Assembly: GCA_963663495.1 (NCBI GenBank)
Contig: OY760427.1
Location: forward strand, 3,224,001-3,288,000
Direction of reading: 5' to 3'
Length of the DNA stretch: 64,000 nucleotides
Origin: G963663495 sp963663495
Lineage (GTDB): Bacteria; Bacteroidota; Rhodothermia; Rhodothermales; Bin80
Part shown: positions 35,801 to 45,403 of the stretch, one piece after another
Numbering within the stretch: the stretch's first letter is position 1
How the letters are laid out: the number at the start of each line of letters is the position of its first letter
Notes under the pieces: generated by a model
Database searches by the model: none
What the model was told of the DNA's origin: nothing
What the model saw: the letters and a program-made list of their open reading frames with translations, nothing else
Made by a program: the position numbers and the translations under genes

Positions 35801-36073
35801 TTAGTGTTTGATCTCGTAGCGAGAATAGAAAGCCCGTTGCACTGTCGCCGAGCTGACATCTCGACTCTCAGGGGGCGCAGAATAGACGATCCAAGCAATT
35901 GGAGTGTCTTGGGTACCTCCAATTACGCGAGGACTGATGCCCCCGAAGTGGTCCACATCCCGTACGCAGCGGGTCGCATAGCGTCTTCCGCACGGGCGGA
36001 AGACAACAACTTCCGCCCATCCCTTCAACGTGGATAAACCGAATGCTACGCAAATGATCTGATCGGCAAGCAA
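35801..36073 (-). CDS. Small ORF between NTPase and TIR genes
   Basis: 90 residues from ATG 36073, 48 bp after the NTPase stop, same strand. The sequence (LSTLKGWAEVVVFRPCGRRY, DTPIAWIVYSAPPE) is protein-like but matches no family I know. It could be a third component of the module or chance. Confidence 0.35.
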   Translation of the reverse strand: MLADQIICVAFGLSTLKGWAEVVVFRPCGRRYATRCVRDVDHFGGISPRVIGGTQDTPIAWIVYSAPPESRDVSSATVQRAFYSRYEIKH

Positions 36074-36120
36074 TTGAGTCGTTATAGGTGTCTTATCAGC
36101 AGATTCCCGGGTGCCTCACT

Positions 36121-38886
36121 TCACCGGTTTACGCCTCCCTTCCGGCCGAGACCGTATGCGATCCGGAACACATCCGGAATATCGACCCGTCCATCCCTGA
36201 GACGCCGGAATATGCCCAGAACTTCAAGATCCCCGCGAATGCCTATCTCACCCCATTCCAAGTTGGGAGGCGGGAGTTTGACCTCATTTTGAGCAGCCTC
36301 GCCAGATAATTGCTTAATGACTTCCTTGGAGCGCCAGACCTTGGCGATATCTTCGAATTTGCACGGGACCACGATCCCCGAAAGTAGCTGCAGAAGGCTG
36401 CCGACCCAAGGATAATCTTCTTGAATTTCCCGGACTCGGATTTTAGAGGCTTCTCGAACTCCTCGCTTGATGCTATCGTAATGGAGCGCATACTTGCAGT
36501 TAGGATGGCGCTCCGCAGTGTCTCGCGCTGCGGCTTTTACGGCAGCAATGAACGACCGGGGGCTCACCGTGCCATCGGCGTCCGCAAGGTGGTTAGGGAT
36601 CCAGGTGTACGGGAACCCGCGCCTGCGGTCAGTGCCCATCCATGGACCAGTGATGGCGGAGTGGAATAGCTCGCGCTGGATTTCTTCGTCGCTGGCGAGC
36701 GGTAGAGGTACTTTATAGAAAGACATATCTGGGGCCACGTCGACCATCATCCAGTCCCCTTCTGCGAGCCGACGACGCAGAATTGCACCGGAATCGCCAT
36801 TGCCCAAATATTGCCACAACATGCTATACAAGGCACGCCGCCGCCACGTAAGTTGCACGGCAGTCGAAAGAATTTTGGACGAATCAGGAAAATTGGCGGT
36901 ACTCGACTCTTCAATATGGTCCGGTCTAAGAAATACCTTGGCGCGGAGCCTGCGGTAAGAACGCATTTCGAGTGCATGCTGCAGCAGCCCGCTGGTCAAT
37001 TCTAACGCCTTCCTCCAATCGTTCGTGCTCCTATCAAGCCCGTCGAATAAAACTATGGAGTACTTGCCCTTACGATCTAACCTGTTGTCGCAATCGTCAA
37101 GTAAGCGCGCGATTTCTCTGGGGTTATTGTACACATACTTCGTACGCTCATCCCACATATTCAGCTTCCTCAATGGGTGACGGGTATCGGCAAGATGATG
37201 GGCGTGGATCGTTTGCCAGACAATCCGCGGCTTAAATTTATCGTTCTGGACTAAAGAACCGATTTCCTGCGGGCTTGGATAGCTTTGCGGCCGTTTTACA
37301 ACCCCAAACCCTGCCAACATATCAGACTTAGCGATTGGAGCCAGACGCGCGTGTAACTTCTTGAGGAGTGGCAATACGGATTCATCCTGAAGCGCACTCC
37401 ACCAGAATGTCTTTCCGGTTCCGCGTCCGCCGATTACCAGCGAAACATTGGGGTCAAGAGCCTTCCTGTGAGAATGGGGGAGGTAGAGCTGGTTGGGCCG
37501 TGGCCTTGCGCCGTGGTTCGTCCCCTCAGGCAGCTTGGTCAACGCGATGCGCACAGATTCGCGGTCGGCAACGCGAAAATTGTCACCTGAAACCGGAATA
37601 GGTGTCTTTGCTTTGTGGCGAGCTTGGTGTCGTCGGTCAAAACTGCGCAAAAATGGACGGTAAGCCTGCCCCACTGCGGTTGTCTCCAGTTTACGCAATG
37701 AGGCTCCAGCGGCTAATCCTCGGTTCCAGTTAACTACTAGTGGCGAGTGAGGTGCATCATCCTCTTCAAACGCGTAAGAAACAGAATCGGGCAGTATACT
37801 GGTGCTCCTCAAGGTGTCGTAGAGGTTTTCCCGAAAGAGGTCCCAAGAATTTTCGCGAAACCGCGACAAGTATCTCTCCGTGTCAAGCTCTGGTGTCAAA
37901 GCAGACACCACCGACAGGCGTTCACGTATTTGGGATGCCAGCCCAAGCCTCCTCCAGTGATCAAAGAGAATCCCGTATCCGGTCCACGAAGCCGGGGAAT
38001 CCACAGCGAACAGCATAACCTCTGCACCGATATCGGTGACGGTGGCCGCGGCAATGTCATGGAGGCCGCTACGGCTCTCCAGGATAGTTACGGTAGGCTT
38101 CAGTCGGTCCTCCAGCTGTTTCAGTAGCCGGCGCAGTCGCTTAGTCCACGGGTCTACTGCCGTGTCCATGTAGACTCGTCCCAATTTGGCGAGGTATTCA
38201 CCCGGACCATGACCGTGCGCCGGCGCAATCCACACGGTTCCCGGTAGATCATTTGTCCAGACAGGGCTCGCTGTGATCTGTTCGATGAGTGCATCCCCTT
38301 GGCCTACTAGCTCTTCGACGAACCAGTCTGCCACTCCGAAATTCGGCTGCATTCTCGTTTCGAGGAACGCTGATGCCAGCCCAGGCGATTCAAGATCAAG
38401 GTCAATGGCCAGGACATCTTCGCCCTTCCTCGCCAGGTGCCAGGCAAGAATTGCTGCCGTGGTGCTGCGACCGACGCCGCCCTTAACTGAGTAGAGTGTG
38501 TAGCGAGTCGGACCTTCAGCCTCATCCGGACCCACCGTCCACCAACTTGCTCCTACCAGGAGGCGGTCTGCCAATTTTACTCCAGGGATTATCTCTTGAG
38601 CCGTCCTTTCCAACTTATTTATGAGCTCTGGTCGCAACCAAAGCACGAATCGCTCAAATGAACTACCACGCGCTCCGGCGCCATCATGCAGGACCTGCGC
38701 GAGTCCTTCAAGTGCATTCCGCAGGTCCTCGTCGCTTTCATGTTCGTCCGGTGCCGACACGCCGACCTTGCCGAACGTGTCGCGGATTATGAAGATCGTC
38801 GGTGCATTATTAGGCAAGTTGATAGCCCGAAGCTTCTCCCTGAGTAGCTCCTGGATATCGTCAAAAACAACACCCCCGCTACTCAC
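36121..38886 (-). CDS. Large ParA-like NTPase with a second P-loop domain
   Basis: 921 residues. Residues 1-120 form an unrecognised N-terminal domain. A ParA/MinD-like ATPase follows: deviant Walker A KGGVGRSTT (135-143), in which the first Lys is kept but the P-loop Lys is Arg, then AIDLDLESPGLA (Walker A'). A second P-loop GGRGTGKTFWW lies near residue 487 with a Walker B-like VLFDGLDRS near 613 and long helical regions to the end. This double-NTPase layout is not a plasmid partition protein. The start overlaps the HEPN-like gene (ATGA), so they are translationally coupled. It may be the sensor/switch of a defence module with HEPN and TIR effectors; this is inference. Confidence 0.75.
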   Translation of the reverse strand: MSSGGVVFDDIQELLREKLRAINLPNNAPTIFIIRDTFGKVGVSAPDEHESDEDLRNALEGLAQVLHDGAGARGSSFERFVLWLRPELINKLERTAQEIIPGVKLADRLLVGASWWTVGPDEAEGPTRYTLYSVKGGVGRSTTAAILAWHLARKGEDVLAIDLDLESPGLASAFLETRMQPNFGVADWFVEELVGQGDALIEQITASPVWTNDLPGTVWIAPAHGHGPGEYLAKLGRVYMDTAVDPWTKRLRRLLKQLEDRLKPTVTILESRSGLHDIAAATVTDIGAEVMLFAVDSPASWTGYGILFDHWRRLGLASQIRERLSVVSALTPELDTERYLSRFRENSWDLFRENLYDTLRSTSILPDSVSYAFEEDDAPHSPLVVNWNRGLAAGASLRKLETTAVGQAYRPFLRSFDRRHQARHKAKTPIPVSGDNFRVADRESVRIALTKLPEGTNHGARPRPNQLYLPHSHRKALDPNVSLVIGGRGTGKTFWWSALQDESVLPLLKKLHARLAPIAKSDMLAGFGVVKRPQSYPSPQEIGSLVQNDKFKPRIVWQTIHAHHLADTRHPLRKLNMWDERTKYVYNNPREIARLLDDCDNRLDRKGKYSIVLFDGLDRSTNDWRKALELTSGLLQHALEMRSYRRLRAKVFLRPDHIEESSTANFPDSSKILSTAVQLTWRRRALYSMLWQYLGNGDSGAILRRRLAEGDWMMVDVAPDMSFYKVPLPLASDEEIQRELFHSAITGPWMGTDRRRGFPYTWIPNHLADADGTVSPRSFIAAVKAAARDTAERHPNCKYALHYDSIKRGVREASKIRVREIQEDYPWVGSLLQLLSGIVVPCKFEDIAKVWRSKEVIKQLSGEAAQNEVKLPPPNLEWGEIGIRGDLEVLGIFRRLRDGRVDIPDVFRIAYGLGRKGGVNR

Positions 38887-39293
38887 GGTATACGGCTCTG
38901 CTCCAAGAGCTCAACCATGCGACGGATACCGTCAGCTCCAGCACGGTGCTTTTTGACCGCTTCAGTGTCGGAAAATCCAGATGCCGAATACCGGTCATTA
39001 TGTGACCAGTCTTTGAACGGCTCGTCAGATGGTAGTTCTCGTAGGTACTCTTTACCGCCGCCTTCGTTGGCAAACTTGCTGAATATGGTCCACAAGTCCT
39101 TGACATGCTTTCGATACTTCTTGTTCGGAGTATCTTCCCCCAATCCAAGATGAACCATGACGGCCTTGAGCCCGCACTCTGCACTGAACCCGAAAAGATG
39201 GTCCGCGTTTCCCCATCGCTCGTTCGAATAAAGGAGCTCAGCGTCTACCCAGTGCCGCCTGTGTGCCTCCTTGAAGTTGGTCGAACCAGTCAC
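38883..39293 (-). CDS. HEPN-like domain protein
   Basis: 136 residues, mostly helical. The segment DAELLYSNERWGNADHLFGF followed by SAECGLKAVMVHLG resembles HEPN domains, with an R-x5-H (RWGNADH) that could be the Rx4-6H RNase motif, and a late DWSHNDRYS. HEPN proteins are common RNase toxins or nucleotide-transfer partners in defence and toxin-antitoxin systems. Coupled by a 4-nt overlap to the large NTPase gene and first in the minus-strand block. The family call is moderate, made from motif and helix pattern. Confidence 0.6.
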   Translation of the reverse strand: MTGSTNFKEAHRRHWVDAELLYSNERWGNADHLFGFSAECGLKAVMVHLGLGEDTPNKKYRKHVKDLWTIFSKFANEGGGKEYLRELPSDEPFKDWSHNDRYSASGFSDTEAVKKHRAGADGIRRMVELLEQSRIP

Positions 39294-39451
39294 TAATTGC
39301 GTTCTTTTGGGATTTGCGAACCGAGAAGTACTATAATTCGGTTAGCAGCGCGCTGTGACCGTATCTATCGGTATTGGATACGTCAAAGATACGTCAAAGA
39401 GTAGAGCAATGACTTGATTTCCTGCGCATACACGTAATCATTATTGGCGCG

Positions 39452-41118
39452 GTATCCGTACGGTGAAGTACATGGTAAAGCGGGCTTGGTATTGGTCTGC
39501 GTAGTCCGCTTGTAGAGCTTAGTGCAAGGTGATAATACGCCGGGTTTGGTGTGCCGATATGGGAATTTCGGAGTGGTGTGCAGCTTATCGTCCAGGCGCC
39601 TGAATGCAGGCAGCAATCAGCGTCTTTTGGGACAAAAAACATGGGTTTTGGGGAGAAGAATCGGAACATTGTGGAGGGCGCACATGCACATAAATAATGC
39701 GGCCCAAGGCATCTTTCTCCCCCTCTTCTCCTGCCGGTGAAGTCCTTTTTCAGAGGCTAAGAAACAAAGAGGCTGAGAACAAGGATCTGCGAAAACAGGT
39801 CCGTCGCTTGGAGAAAAAAGCCGATCGTCTATCCAAGAACAACGCGGATCTGGCTGCGAAGATTAGCCATCTGGAAGACAGGTTGGAACAAGCGTATCGC
39901 CTACTCCCTGGCGAAAAGAGTGAGCGTTACACGCCGGCGGACAATGCGCAGCAAGGCCGGTTGTTTGGAGAGGAACCAGTAGCTGTTGAGCCCGAGGAGG
40001 AGGAGCCGGACGAGTATGTCCTGGTAAAGCGCAAGCGGCGTGGGAAGAACAAGCCGGTGCGCGGGCCGATTCCGGACCATCTGCCCAGAGAGGTGATCCG
40101 CCTTGAGCCGGAGGGCAGCACCGCGGGTATGAAGTACATCGGCGAGGAAGTAACGGAGTACCTGGAATATGTGCCGGGCTTCACGAGGGTAGTACAGATT
40201 GTGCGGCCGAAGTACGTTGTCTGCAAGGAGCCTCGCAAGGGGGTGGTCATAGCGCCATTGCCGAAGCGTGTCAAACCGAAGGGAAAGGCGGGTCCGGGGT
40301 TGTTGGCGTATTTGGCGGTAGCCAAATATGTGGATCATATGCCGCTATACCGGCTGCGGAAGAAGTTTCAGCGCCATGGCGTGAAGCTATCGGCTGCTAC
40401 AATGGGGGATTGGATTGCGAAGGTAGCGACGTATCTGGGTCCGTTAGGAGATGCGTTGCGTAAGGAGGTGCTTCGTAGCGGGTATCTGCAGTTGGATGAG
40501 ACAACGTTCCCGGTGCAAAAGCCGAAGAAGAAAGGGAAGGAGAAGAAAGGGAAGAAAAACGAAGGAAAGACGCATCGCGGCTATCTTTGGGTATACTTGG
40601 CACCGCGGGCGAAGGTGGTGATGATGGATTACAGCCCGAGCCGTGCGCGCGCTGGACCGTGGGAATTCTTGCGCGGATATAGAGGGGCGATGCAAACCGA
40701 CGAGTATGTGGTGTACGATGTGTTTGGTAAGCGGGGCGGGATAACGCTGTTTGGATGTATGGCGCATGCGCGTCGCAAGTTTTATGACTGCAGGAAAAAG
40801 GAGCCCAAGAAGGTGCGCCATGTAATGGAGGAAATCCGGCAGTTGTATGCGATAGAGCGTGGGTTGCGTAAGGAGGGAGCTGGTCCGGCTCGGCATGTGG
40901 AGGTACGACAGGAGGAGGCACGGCCGGTGCTGGAGAAGTTGAAGCCATGGCTTGAGGAGAGTCGTGAGCACCGGCCGAGTGCGGGATGGGATGAGGCCGT
41001 GGGGTACATGCTCAACAGGTGGGAGAAGCTGGCTTGTTACCTGGAAGACGGCAAGGTTGAGATTGATAACAATCTGGTCGAGAACCAGATGCAGGCGATT
41101 ACGCTTGGTCGAAAAAAC
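39452..41118 (+). mobile_element. IS66-type element B, truncated by element D
   Basis: Same type as element A: starts gtatccgtacggtgaagtac at 39452, same leader, and a tnpC that is undamaged at the 5' end. It stops inside tnpC at 41118, where element D begins; the remaining ~300 bp and the right end were not found anywhere in the window. Confidence 0.9.
39697..41118 (+). pseudogene. tnpC: IS66 transposase TnpC (element B), 3'-truncated
   Basis: 474 codons before the junction, then four codons read from element D (VSVR). N-terminal coiled coil, middle domain and most of the DDE domain are intact (LQLDETTFPVQKPK, RARAGPWEFLRGY, EIDNNLVENQMQAI). Missing is the C-terminus with the HPAD..LLPHHWK motif present in copy A. 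It served here as the uninterrupted reference for the group II intron boundaries in copy A and for A's 16-bp deletion. Confidence 0.9.
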
Positions 41119-41204
41119 GTAAGCGTGCGGTGAACTACATCTTGATTGGGTGATGGGTTCTGGGGAGCTTACCCCTAGACGTGAGAACCCAGACCCCAGA
41201 TCGC

Positions 41205-41504
41205 ATGGTACAGCCCAAACGTACGGCGGAAGAGATGTTTCCGCTGGTAGAGCAGTATAACGAAAGGACCCAGTCCGCAGCGGCGTTTTGTGCAAAGCAC
41301 GGCATCTCGTATGGGCAGTTGAATTATTGGAGGCGGAAGGTTCGCCAGGAGACTGCAGCCGAGGACAGCCGAGGCTTCGTGGAGATAGGCAGTGCAGCAC
41401 CAAGGGTAGCGGCACAGGTAGAGATCGCATATCCGGGTGGGATACGGGTGCGGTTCTTTGCACCGGTCTCTGCTTCGTACCTGGCCAGGCTGACGCAGTC
41501 ATGA
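41205..41504 (+). CDS. tnpA: IS66 accessory protein TnpA (element D)
   Basis: 99 residues, nearly identical to the element C protein (PRVAAQVEIAYPG instead of PREAAQVEIACPG). HTH-type DNA-binding protein. Its stop overlaps the tnpB start. Confidence 0.9.
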   Translation: MVQPKRTAEEMFPLVEQYNERTQSAAAFCAKHGISYGQLNYWRRKVRQETAAEDSRGFVEIGSAAPRVAAQVEIAYPGGIRVRFFAPVSASYLARLTQS

Positions 41505-41839
41505 TCGGACTGGCACCTTCGCACCGGTACTTCTTTTACCGACCACCGGTGGACATGCGCACAAGCTTTGACGGCTTGCGCGCTTTGGTAAAGAGCGGCA
41601 TGAAGCGGAATCCGATGTCGGGAGACATCTTTGTATTCATCAACAGGAGGCGAAACCATTTGAAGGCGCTCACATGGGATCGGAACGGCTTTGCGATCTT
41701 CTACAAGCGCTTGGAGACGGGTACGTTTGCGTTGCCAGAGGAGGATGTGCCGACATGGGCACAGATGGTGATGATGCTGGAGGGGGTGTCGTTGAAGACG
41801 GTGATATATCGGCCCCGATATGCGGTAAAAAGCCGATAA
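41501..41839 (+). CDS. tnpB: IS66 accessory protein TnpB (element D)
   Basis: 112 residues, differing from element C by one visible change (KTVIYRPR for KTVKYRPR). Contains the IS66 Orf2 core PPVDMRTSFDGLRALVKSG. Complete. Confidence 0.92.
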   Translation: MIGLAPSHRYFFYRPPVDMRTSFDGLRALVKSGMKRNPMSGDIFVFINRRRNHLKALTWDRNGFAIFYKRLETGTFALPEEDVPTWAQMVMMLEGVSLKTVIYRPRYAVKSR

Positions 41840-41899
41840 TCGGGCCAAATATAATGTGTGATTCGGGAACAAGCAATATGCTGGTGTTGCTAGCTCACC

Positions 41900-42766
41900 A
41901 TGCAGCCCGAAGCACATTCTATCCTCTCCCCCGCGCAGGTTGCGTTGCTTGCACAGCACCCCGAATTGGCCAGTGCCTTTGATCAGTACAGCCGGGATAA
42001 TGCAGAATTGGAGAGAAAGAATAGCCAGCTGCATGATCGATGCAGCCGGCTTGAGGCAGAATTGGGGAATATGAATAACCGGCTGATGCTAGCGCTACGC
42101 GCGCTATACAGTCCCAAGAGTGAAAAGTGTGTGCTGAATGACCCGCAGCAGGGCACGTTGTTCGATGAGCCGGAGCAGGAGGTCCCTCTACCGGAGCCGG
42201 AGACGAATGGACAGACGAAGCATGGGCAAAAGGCGAACGGACGGCAGAAGAAGAAGGGCAAGCCCAAGCGTAAAGCGCTGGACGATCTGCTGAAGAAACT
42301 GCCCCGCGAAACGATTACTATTGAGCCTGACGGGGATACCCGTGGTATGACGTGCATCGGGGCGGAGAAGACGCTGGTTCTGGAGCGTGTACCCGCCCAT
42401 ATGAAGGTTATTGAGTATGTGCGTCCGAAGTATGTGGACCCTGGGGATGAGGATAAGGGGGTGATCATAGGTGAGTTGCCACCACGGATGGTGAACAAGG
42501 GCATGGCGGGTCCGGGGTTGTTGGCAGATGTGGTGGTGGGCAAATATGCGGACCACCTGCCTTTGTACCGTCAGCAGCAGCGGTTTCGTCGGGAAGGCGT
42601 GGAGATTGCGAAGTCCACGCTGGGAGGCTGGATATCGCAGTCTGCGTCGCACCTGACCCCGTTGTATGATGCTCTGAAGCAGGAGTTGCTATCCACCGGG
42701 TATCTGCAGGCGGATGAGACGAGGATGGAGGTGCAGGATGGAGAGATGAAGGGATCGCTGCATAAA
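41900..42766 (+). pseudogene. tnpC: IS66 TnpC (element D), 5' part before the IS1380 insertion
   Basis: 289 codons from MQPEAHSILS to ..GSLHK, then the ORF continues briefly into IS1380 (PAIFMMYPVRV) and stops. With 44672-45403 it reconstructs to 532 residues, against 531 in element C. Interrupted within the DDE domain, so inactive. Confidence 0.9.
42762..42766. repeat. Target duplication of the IS1380 element, left copy
   Basis: ataaa, repeated at 44667-44671. Confidence 0.85.
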
Positions 42767-42963
42767 CCTGCAATATTCATGATGTACCCTGTTCGGGTCT
42801 AAAAGTGCTGTTTCGGTACCTGCAGGACCGATTGTGCGTTGTTCATGCGTAGGGACGACCATGAGAGGGGCTGAAAACACCAGTTTAGGCCCTTTTCCCG
42901 ACTCGATAGCGGTCACATTACCGAGATTTTGGGAAGACGTCTGTCGGGTAGACAAACCTCTGC

Positions 42964-44517
42964 CTACCTTCTCTTTCCGCTTTCCGCGTTGGGCGCCTGC
43001 GGTGTCGAAGCGCAGGCGCAAAGATGACTTGGCCAGCTCTTCAAGGGAAGCGTGATCCATGTGAGTTGACAATAACGTCGCCAAAATTGCTCCCATGCAG
43101 CATCTGCGCTGGCGGCAATGTGGATAACGATGTTGCGCGCGTGTTGTACGAAGCGGGCCCCCACCTTGAGTACACGCTCGCGATAGGTGCTCAGACTTAT
43201 CTGGGATTCGTCAGGCTCCCGCATAAGGCAGCGCCCCACATGCATGAGCTGATAAGTTAGAAGGTATACCTGTAGCAGGACCTCGTTCTCGGCTCGGATC
43301 TCGGCTTCCTGTTCCGACCCATCCTGTTCCGACCCATCCTGCTCCGACCCATCAGGCTCCGACCCATCAGGCACCCGCACTACAGGCCGGCCCTTATAGT
43401 GTGTCTTCGGACGGGGAACCGAAGACAGCGCCATGGAGCAAGCCGCATTCAGCTCCCCGAAATGCTTTTCCGCCTTTCCTCTCTTCCTGTACAGATTCAC
43501 AAGCTGCTCTGCCGGATAGGCTTCTGCATCCAGATCGGTGATCAGATAGAAATGCCGCGGAAAAAGCTCTCCCGGCACCGGAACAAACACGAGCACCACA
43601 CGACGCTCTACGGACCAGCACTTTGCACGGTAGCGCAGTTCGTGGTAGCATTCGTCCGACGGCTGATCACCCTCCAAATGAGGCGCCGCAAGCCCGTCAA
43701 TCACATCGTTTCCTTTCAGACGCATCACATAGCCGATACGGTCGTTCTCCAGCTTATCACACAACTCTCCACTGTTGAAGCCTGCGTCCAATCGGACAAT
43801 GACCTTGTCGGCCACATGTTCACGCAATGCCAGCCCAATGCGTCGAATGAAACCGTAGCAGTCCTTCACCACATTCTGCGTGCCCCCTCGCAATTCCGCC
43901 CCCAACATGTCGCCCGACTCACCGCATATGGCGATAAGGGGCAGAAAGATGGTGCGCTTATAATACCCGTTCCACTTGCTGCCCTGCTGCTTGCCATGCG
44001 TATCTACCGGTACACCGTCCACATCAAAGACTACCTCGGGGCGGCGCTTCCCGCCACCACGCTGCAGCAGGTGCTCCATGGCGAATGTCTCTGCAAAAAG
44101 GCGCAACTTCTTGAAATTCTTTCTCCCGGCCAACATGTGCACGAAGCGAGACATGGTTGGCTGGGATGCCAGGGACCTATCGTCCTGTAAAGCCTCCATA
44201 CCCCTTTTGGAAGAAGTGGCCACGCGCATGGCGGGGTCCCTTCGAAGCTTGTCCGCATCTGACTGACGTCCCCACCCCTGCACATGTTGCAGCAGGTACT
44301 GCCGCACTAACTCCTCAAGGCTATGCGTAATCCGAGCTTGGGACCGATTGTCCTTAAGCACGGAAGCGAGTCGGCATGCCAAGGTGCTGATCACCATGAG
44401 CAGGCGCATAGGAATGACGCCGGCATCCGATGTTAGATTATCGGTCTTGGAGCGTACAACTTTAACGGATTTATTGAACTGGCAAGCGGACAGAAGGTTG
44501 GATTTGTGATCTGGCAT
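42964..44517 (-). CDS. IS1380-family DDE transposase
   Basis: 517 residues from ATG 44517 (MPDHKSNLLS); an ATG at 44583 is an alternative. Family marks: DADKLRRDPAMR, LASQPTMSRF, a first acidic motif VVFDVDGVPVDTHG, IVRLDAGFNSGELCDKLE and LVNLYRKRGKAEKHFGELNA carrying the final Glu (YRKRGKAE), the IS1380/DDE group 1 layout. A repetitive acidic insert DGSEPDGSEQDGSEQDGSEQ sits between DDE core and C-terminal helices. The gene is open and could be active. Confidence 0.9.
   Translation of the reverse strand: MPDHKSNLLSACQFNKSVKVVRSKTDNLTSDAGVIPMRLLMVISTLACRLASVLKDNRSQARITHSLEELVRQYLLQHVQGWGRQSDADKLRRDPAMRVATSSKRGMEALQDDRSLASQPTMSRFVHMLAGRKNFKKLRLFAETFAMEHLLQRGGGKRRPEVVFDVDGVPVDTHGKQQGSKWNGYYKRTIFLPLIAICGESGDMLGAELRGGTQNVVKDCYGFIRRIGLALREHVADKVIVRLDAGFNSGELCDKLENDRIGYVMRLKGNDVIDGLAAPHLEGDQPSDECYHELRYRAKCWSVERRVVLVFVPVPGELFPRHFYLITDLDAEAYPAEQLVNLYRKRGKAEKHFGELNAACSMALSSVPRPKTHYKGRPVVRVPDGSEPDGSEQDGSEQDGSEQEAEIRAENEVLLQVYLLTYQLMHVGRCLMREPDESQISLSTYRERVLKVGARFVQHARNIVIHIAASADAAWEQFWRRYCQLTWITLPLKSWPSHLCACASTPQAPNAESGKRR
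43309..43368. repeat. 15-bp tandem repeat, four units, in the IS1380 transposase
   Basis: Units ctgttccgacccatc, ctgttccgacccatc, ctgctccgacccatc and aggctccgacccatc. In frame, encoding a DGSEQ-type five-residue repeat, so copy-number change would alter linker length without a frameshift. Confidence 0.9.
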
Positions 44518-44666
44518 CGGGTGTGTTACAGGGTGAATGGGTATTGGGGTTTCTAAACGTTTGAGCGTCGCACAGGATCCCATTCAAACCGTGTATAGTC
44601 AACATATTACGCCATAATATTAAACGACGATTCCCCGCCACTTAACTCCCTCATGAATAACGGAGG

Positions 44667-44671
44667 ATAAA
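44667..44671. repeat. Target duplication of the IS1380 element, right copy
   Basis: ataaa, repeated at 42762-42766. Confidence 0.85.
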
Positions 44672-45403
44672 GGCTTTTATTGGGTGTACCATAGTCCAGA
44701 GCAGAGGCTGTTGGTGATGGAATACCGGAAGACCCGTGCTCGGGCGGGTCCGGTGGAGTTTTTGCACGGGTATGAGGGATTGCTACAGACAGACGGGTAT
44801 GTAGCTTACGACATCTTTGATGCGGACCCATCCGTAACGCTCTACGCATGCATGGCGCATGCCCGGCGCAAGTTCTTCGACTGCAAGACGTACGAGCCGG
44901 ATAAGGCCGCGCATGTGTTGAAGGAGATACGCAAGCTCTACCTCATAGAGCGTTGGCTACGCAAAACGGGTGCGAGTGCGGATGTTCGTCAGCAACTGCG
45001 ACAGGAACAGGCCGGACCTGTACTGGAGGAGCTGAAGCCGTGGCTGGAGGTGAATAATGGTTTACCCAAGAGCCCGTGGGCCAAGGCGACCCAGTACACG
45101 CTTGGTCGTTGGCAAAGGCTGACCCGATATCTGGATGAGGGCCGTGTGGAGTTGGACAATAATCTGGTTGAGAATGCGATACGGCCACTGGCTATCGGTA
45201 GGAAGAACTACATGTTCGCAGGATCCCATGATGCATCCCAGCGGGGTGCTGTGGTCTATTCGCTCCTTGGAACTTGCAAATTCCACGACGTCAACCCAAT
45301 GGAATGGCTCATGGAAGTATTCCAGCGCATCCCGACACATCCTGCCGAGGACATAGCAGCGCTATTGCCCCATCATTGGAAACAGGCACGGCAAGTCCAC
45401 TAG
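44672..45403 (+). pseudogene. tnpC: IS66 TnpC (element D), 3' part after the IS1380 insertion
   Basis: 243 codons continuing from GSLHK|GFYWVYHSPEQ to the normal C-terminus (DIAALLPHHWKQARQVH). Contains the rest of the DDE domain, including ELDNNLVENAIRP. In the same frame as 41900-42766 once the IS1380 is removed. Confidence 0.9.

Larger units (their letters stand above)
42767..44666 (-). mobile_element. IS1380-family element inserted in IS66-D tnpC
   Basis: 1900 bp. Imperfect terminal inverted repeats: left cctgcaatattcatgatg, right (inverted) cctccgttattcatgagg. A 5-bp duplication ataaa (42762-42766 and 44667-44671) flanks it. One transposase gene on the minus strand. Deleting element plus one ataaa restores the tnpC frame exactly. 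Confidence 0.92.

Noticed and set aside
36121..38886. Plasmid partition ParA
   Set aside because: The protein is three times too long, has a second P-loop domain, and no ParB or parS-like repeats are seen.
35162..39293. Canonical Thoeris system
   Set aside because: The TIR protein is ThsB-like, but no ThsA (SIR2/SLOG) gene is present, so the Thoeris name was not used.
41111..41118. Target duplication for IS66-D (gaaaaaac versus gaaaatag)
   Set aside because: Only six of eight bases match, whereas gaaaatag matches perfectly with 30092-30099; the latter pair is the true duplication.
40444..41502. Long open frame on the minus strand opposite IS66-B/IS66-D genes (and similar ones opposite the other IS66 and RT genes)
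   Set aside because: It is the antisense of tnpC/tnpA with low-complexity, proline/serine-rich translation and recurs wherever the IS genes occur; it is a codon-composition shadow.
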